Assembly: GCA_009993885.1 (NCBI GenBank)
Contig: JAACSN010000007.1
Location: 47,069 to 111,068, forward strand
Source: Alphaproteobacteria bacterium
Lineage (GTDB): Bacteria > Pseudomonadota > Alphaproteobacteria > Caedimonadales > UBA9215
Direction of reading: 5' to 3'
Length of the DNA: 64,000 nucleotides
Positions 61,177 through 64,000 of this stretch are shown here, one piece after another. The notes below the pieces were generated by a model, which saw only the letters and a program-made list of their open reading frames with translations, did no database searches and was not told the origin of the DNA. The translations under genes and the position numbers were made by a program. Positions within the stretch are counted from its first letter, which is position 1, and the number at the start of each line of letters is the position of its first letter.

Positions 61177-62304
61177 TTGATTTTATCAACAAAAAAAGTC
61201 TGTCATGCTCTATTGTTTTTTTTAGGCTCGGTGCTGATCGGAATGCCTCAGTTACAGGCAAGTGCAGTGCCTGATATTGAGGAGCTTCCCTCGGGACTTT
61301 CAGGGGCAGTTAGGCCGGAATCTGCAGAAAAGTCCGTTGAGGATTTTGCAACGTGGTCTCGAAACATAAGGGTGAATATTGTCGACTGTTATCAGGAGAA
61401 TGATCCTGCTGAAAGACAAAAACGTCTTGCGGAGTTTCTAAGAACACATACCGGTGCGCCTTGGTATGTTATAGCATTTAGGCAGTGTTTCATTCCAAGA
61501 GATGAGAGCGCGTACACTTATGCGCAGGCCATGACTCTTTTATCGGAGGCAAAGCAGCTTGGTGGGGCGCTGAATCAGTTCACAACAGATCTGTTTAATC
61601 TTTTTGAAGATGAGGCTATTGAGTCTTGGGATACAAGTTTTATCGAGCAAAAAGAAGACGCAACATCTGAGGAAAAGAAAGCAAAAGTTCGCTACATGAT
61701 GTTGCTCCTTGAAAATATGACCATGCAAGCTTATGCCACTTTTGCAGAGCTGGGGGTTAATAAAAAACCGGTAGACGTCGAGGAAGGAAGTAAGGCGGAT
61801 AGGGATTATCAAGAAGCGCTTTTAGAGGCTCACGAGGCCTTTGCCGATGATTGCCACTTTAATCCTCTTCTTTTGGCAGCTCAAACAGTGTTTCCTGAAG
61901 CATCCTATGCTTATGAATTGTTTATGAGTCCTTTGTTAGATGCTTGTGCTCGGTACTCCCTTAGTTTTACGGGACATCCGCTTCATTCTACGGCTCCGGA
62001 ACTCAATCTTTCCGCTGAAGAGGGCTTGTCTCGTTTAAACCTGAAAGCAGATATCTTAGCGGAAAAGACGCTTCCTTATTTAGGTTTTGCCAAAGGTTGG
62101 TTTGCGGCTCTTGCGCCCGTTTATTTTCAAAAGGCCGATGCGGCTGTTGACGGAAAAGAGGTATTGCAAGAAAAGGCTCTGGATTATGAAGGGCGAGCAC
62201 AACTATTCGGGCAGTATCACATTTTTTTGACTAACCGTCTCCAAGCCATAAAGGGAGAACGAGATGAATTAGAGGCACAACTTGCGGGTGTGAAAGAAAA
62301 GTAA
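61177..62304 (+). CDS. Exported, helical protein of unknown function
   Basis: A 375-residue protein starting at TTG with a GGGAGA ribosome-binding site, and with a signal peptide ending near QLQASA. The mature part is almost all helical and acidic, with Cys residues at several positions (for example in VDCYQ, RQCFIP, DDCHF and DACARYS) and a C-terminal coiled coil (LTNRLQAIKGERDELEAQL). No family is recognised. Terminators flank it on both sides, so it is its own transcription unit. Confidence 0.65.
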   Translation: MILSTKKVCHALLFFLGSVLIGMPQLQASAVPDIEELPSGLSGAVRPESAEKSVEDFATWSRNIRVNIVDCYQENDPAERQKRLAEFLRTHTGAPWYVIAFRQCFIPRDESAYTYAQAMTLLSEAKQLGGALNQFTTDLFNLFEDEAIESWDTSFIEQKEDATSEEKKAKVRYMMLLLENMTMQAYATFAELGVNKKPVDVEEGSKADRDYQEALLEAHEAFADDCHFNPLLLAAQTVFPEASYAYELFMSPLLDACARYSLSFTGHPLHSTAPELNLSAEEGLSRLNLKADILAEKTLPYLGFAKGWFAALAPVYFQKADAAVDGKEVLQEKALDYEGRAQLFGQYHIFLTNRLQAIKGERDELEAQLAGVKEK

Positions 62305-62330
62305 GCTTAAGAACAGATTCCCGAAAAGGC

Positions 62331-62363
62331 AAAAGAGGGGGCTTTAAAAAGTCCCCCTTTTTT
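62331..62363. terminator. Bidirectional terminator between convergent genes
   Basis: AAGAGGGGG at 62333-62341 pairs with CCCCCTTTT at 62353-62361 (one G-T pair), with A and T runs on either side. It can stop transcripts from both directions. Confidence 0.9.
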
Positions 62364-62377
62364 ATTCGATATTCCGG

Positions 62378-63409
62378 TTATTTTGAGGTTTCAACAAAAA
62401 TAACTTTACTCATTTTATCATAATGGGCTTGTTTTCGATCGGTGGAAAAAATCATGCAGGCCGTCAAGATGTTGAGTAGGGTAAAGGGGAAGATCGCAAT
62501 AGCAATGATATATCTTAAGAAGAGTTGTTTAACGGACGGTTTTTGATGATCCGTTGTCATAATTTTTATCTTGTTTATCCGCATTCCTAGAGTTGCTTGG
62601 TGCTTTGAGCAATGTTGGGAAGCAGAATAGGCAAAAGGAACAAGAAAGGCCGCGGTAAGGCTCAAGAAATAGACGGGAAAAGGAGAAAAGGACGAGGCTG
62701 TATCGGGCGGCAGGATTTTAAAGAGGGCGAAGGTGATAAGAGTCAAAAGGACTATGATGACGAGGGTGTCAAGAAAATTGGAAGAAAAACGTTGCCTAAG
62801 GCCTGCATAAACAAAAGGGCTATCCGCCTTTTTTGGCTTTTGAAGAACGACGGTTTTCGCAACCATATCGTAATAGGTTTGTTTGTGCTTTGTCAAAGCA
62901 ATCATCAGGATGAGCACAAGGGCTGTGATCGCACTGAAGCTTATGTTTAGGGTTGTATTATTAGGATCTATCAAGTTTGCTTTTTGTGAAAAGAGCAAGG
63001 CTAAGGTTGGCATAACGTATAATGCGTATCTAAGGGTAAGGGAAGCCCAAGAAGGCTTTTTTAAATCCTCGGAGGTTAACTTGATATCAACAAGGCGCAT
63101 GCCCGGGGTTGCTTGATAGCGCGAGCGATATTGCAAGGTAAAGTAAATAAAAAAACCAATCTGTGAAAAGAGAATGACAGGGAGAGAGTGTGTAAAATCT
63201 TGATATTGTCTTAAGGATTCGGGATCTTGGAGACGGAAAAGGGGAACAGGTGAAAAATAAGCTAATAGAAACATATAAGGGATCGTGAGGAGCATTATGT
63301 CGAAGTAAGCGGCAAGACCGCGTTTCATGACGCCGGCGTAGGGGGAGTAAGTTTCACCTTCTGAATTTATTGAGTTTTGGCTGTTTTTATGCGAGGGAAG
63401 TTCTGTCAT
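62378..63409 (-). CDS. Tandem RDD-domain membrane protein
   Basis: A 343-residue protein made of two RDD domains in tandem. The first runs from KRGLAAYFDIMLL through SRYQATPGMRLVDIKL to YYDMVAKTVV, the second from RQRFSSNFLDTLVI through SKHQATLGMRINKIKI to HYDKMSKVIF. Each has about three to four membrane spans and keeps the Arg and Asp residues that name the family. RDD proteins are poorly characterised; some act in ion transport. An internal gene duplication is evident. Confidence 0.88.
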   Translation of the reverse strand: MTELPSHKNSQNSINSEGETYSPYAGVMKRGLAAYFDIMLLTIPYMFLLAYFSPVPLFRLQDPESLRQYQDFTHSLPVILFSQIGFFIYFTLQYRSRYQATPGMRLVDIKLTSEDLKKPSWASLTLRYALYVMPTLALLFSQKANLIDPNNTTLNISFSAITALVLILMIALTKHKQTYYDMVAKTVVLQKPKKADSPFVYAGLRQRFSSNFLDTLVIIVLLTLITFALFKILPPDTASSFSPFPVYFLSLTAAFLVPFAYSASQHCSKHQATLGMRINKIKIMTTDHQKPSVKQLFLRYIIAIAIFPFTLLNILTACMIFSTDRKQAHYDKMSKVIFVETSK

Positions 63410-63562
63410 CTTTTGAGTATCCTATTTAAAATTTTTGCACCGATCGCACCATAGGTCGCCTCCTCTTTTTAGTCAAGATAATTTGCCTACGGAGACTTTT
63501 GTGAAAGTTCTTAAAATAAGCGCCCTTTTTTATTTTTTTTTGCTATTTCTCCCATTTTTCCA

Positions 63563-63590
63563 TTGACTTTTTCGTGAGATATTTTATAGA
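63563..63590 (+). promoter_or_regulatory. Promoter of the tRNA-Tyr/tRNA-Gly/tuf unit
   Basis: TTGACT at 63563-63568 and TATAGA at 63585-63590 are separated by 16 bases, close to the sigma-70 consensus. Transcription would start near 63597, about 30 bases before tRNA-Tyr. Confidence 0.7.
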
Positions 63591-63627
63591 TCATAGCATC
63601 AGGTGCGTATTGAATGACATGCCTGTC

Positions 63628-63713
63628 GGAGAGATGGCCGAGTGGTTAAAGGCATCAGACTGTAAATCTGACGACGTATGTCTACGTAGGTTCGAATCCT
63701 GCTCTCTCCACCA
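63628..63713 (+). tRNA. tRNA-Tyr (GTA anticodon)
   Basis: A complete 86-base class II tRNA. The acceptor stem pairs GGAGAGA with TCTCTCC, the anticodon loop is CTGTAAA, a long variable arm follows, the T-loop is GTTCGAATC, and CCA is encoded. Confidence 0.97.
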
Positions 63714-63772
63714 TTTACTTTGTTTGTATCTCTTTAGATATATGATATAAGTTTTGAGACGACATTAAATTT

Positions 63773-63846
63773 GCGGGTGTAGCTTAGTGGTAAAGCTCCA
63801 GCCTTCCAAGCTGATTACGAGGGTTCGATTCCCTCCACCCGCTCCA
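63773..63846 (+). tRNA. tRNA-Gly (TCC anticodon)
   Basis: A complete 74-base tRNA. The acceptor stem pairs GCGGGTG with CACCCGC, the anticodon loop is CTTCCAA, the T-loop is GTTCGATTC, and CCA is encoded after discriminator T. Cotranscribed with tRNA-Tyr and tuf, the usual bacterial arrangement. Confidence 0.97.
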
Positions 63847-63857
63847 GTTTTTTATAA

Positions 63858-64000
<143 letters not shown>

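Overview
The window is a contiguous piece of an alphaproteobacterial chromosome. The gene orders dnaG-rpoD, leuS-lptE-holA, dnaX-ybaB-recR, yebC-ruvC-ruvA-ruvB, xseB-ispA, lysC with ptsP, and tRNA-Tyr/tRNA-Gly/tuf, together with mipZ, a DUF3576-type lipoprotein and a DivK-like receiver, all point that way. The moderate GC content, the many Sec-exported proteins of unknown function and the eukaryote-like motifs in one of them suggest a protist- or animal-associated (possibly intracellular) lineage such as Holosporales/Paracaedibacter relatives. That placement is inference; no rRNA is present to prove it.

Layout. 1-6.7 kb: a divergent partial gene, a DivK-like receiver, a GGDEF protein, dnaG and rpoD. 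6.7-19.3 kb: mostly leftward genes for cell wall, metabolism and repair (lytic transglycosylase, glycine-zipper lipoprotein, persulfide-dioxygenase-like MBL enzyme, transaldolase, PhoD-like phosphatase, CCA enzyme, exported MsrA, tsf, rpsB), with priA rightward. 19.4-27.8 kb: a leftward recombination/replication block (dnaX, ybaB, recR, then yebC-ruvCAB and two unknown membrane proteins), interrupted by a rightward PAAR-like (DUF4280-type) gene. 27.8-33.9 kb: xseB-ispA, YggT, folD, a degenerate EAL protein, an MsrQ-like protein, and pssA-psd. 33.9-39.5 kb: a putrescine/spermidine ABC transporter running directly into mipZ and a membrane-anchored J protein. 39.5-47.5 kb: an exported GNAT protein, a deformylase with a lipoprotein-like N-terminus, ubiG, a tail-anchored protein, a RodZ-like protein, ptsP, a nitronate monooxygenase-like enzyme and lysC. 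47.7-54.3 kb: a large exported repeat protein, then the lipoprotein-leuS-lptE-holA cluster. 54.3-64 kb: a hairpin-rich gap, MFS transporter, second deformylase, two LysR regulators, YihY, an exported protein interrupted at a G8 tract, a Bax-inhibitor-1 protein, another exported protein, a tandem RDD protein, two tRNAs and the start of tuf.

The most striking element is the exported 544-residue protein at 47773-49407. It carries three perfect-register 27-residue repeats that look like WH2/beta-thymosin actin-binding motifs, two further WH2-like motifs, and a C-terminus resembling the central-acidic part of the WASP/RickA VCA module, ending in an acidic stretch with a single Trp. This suggests a secreted nucleation-promoting factor acting on host actin. 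Other points worth attention are a dnaX A10 slippage tract placed where the E. coli gamma subunit is made, a G8 tract that truncates an exported protein, an orphan PAAR-like spike-tip protein, an exported acetyltransferase fold, and a deformylase with two plausible starts (one lipoprotein, one cytoplasmic). All assignments rest on reading the sequence and on remembered family motifs; no search was run.
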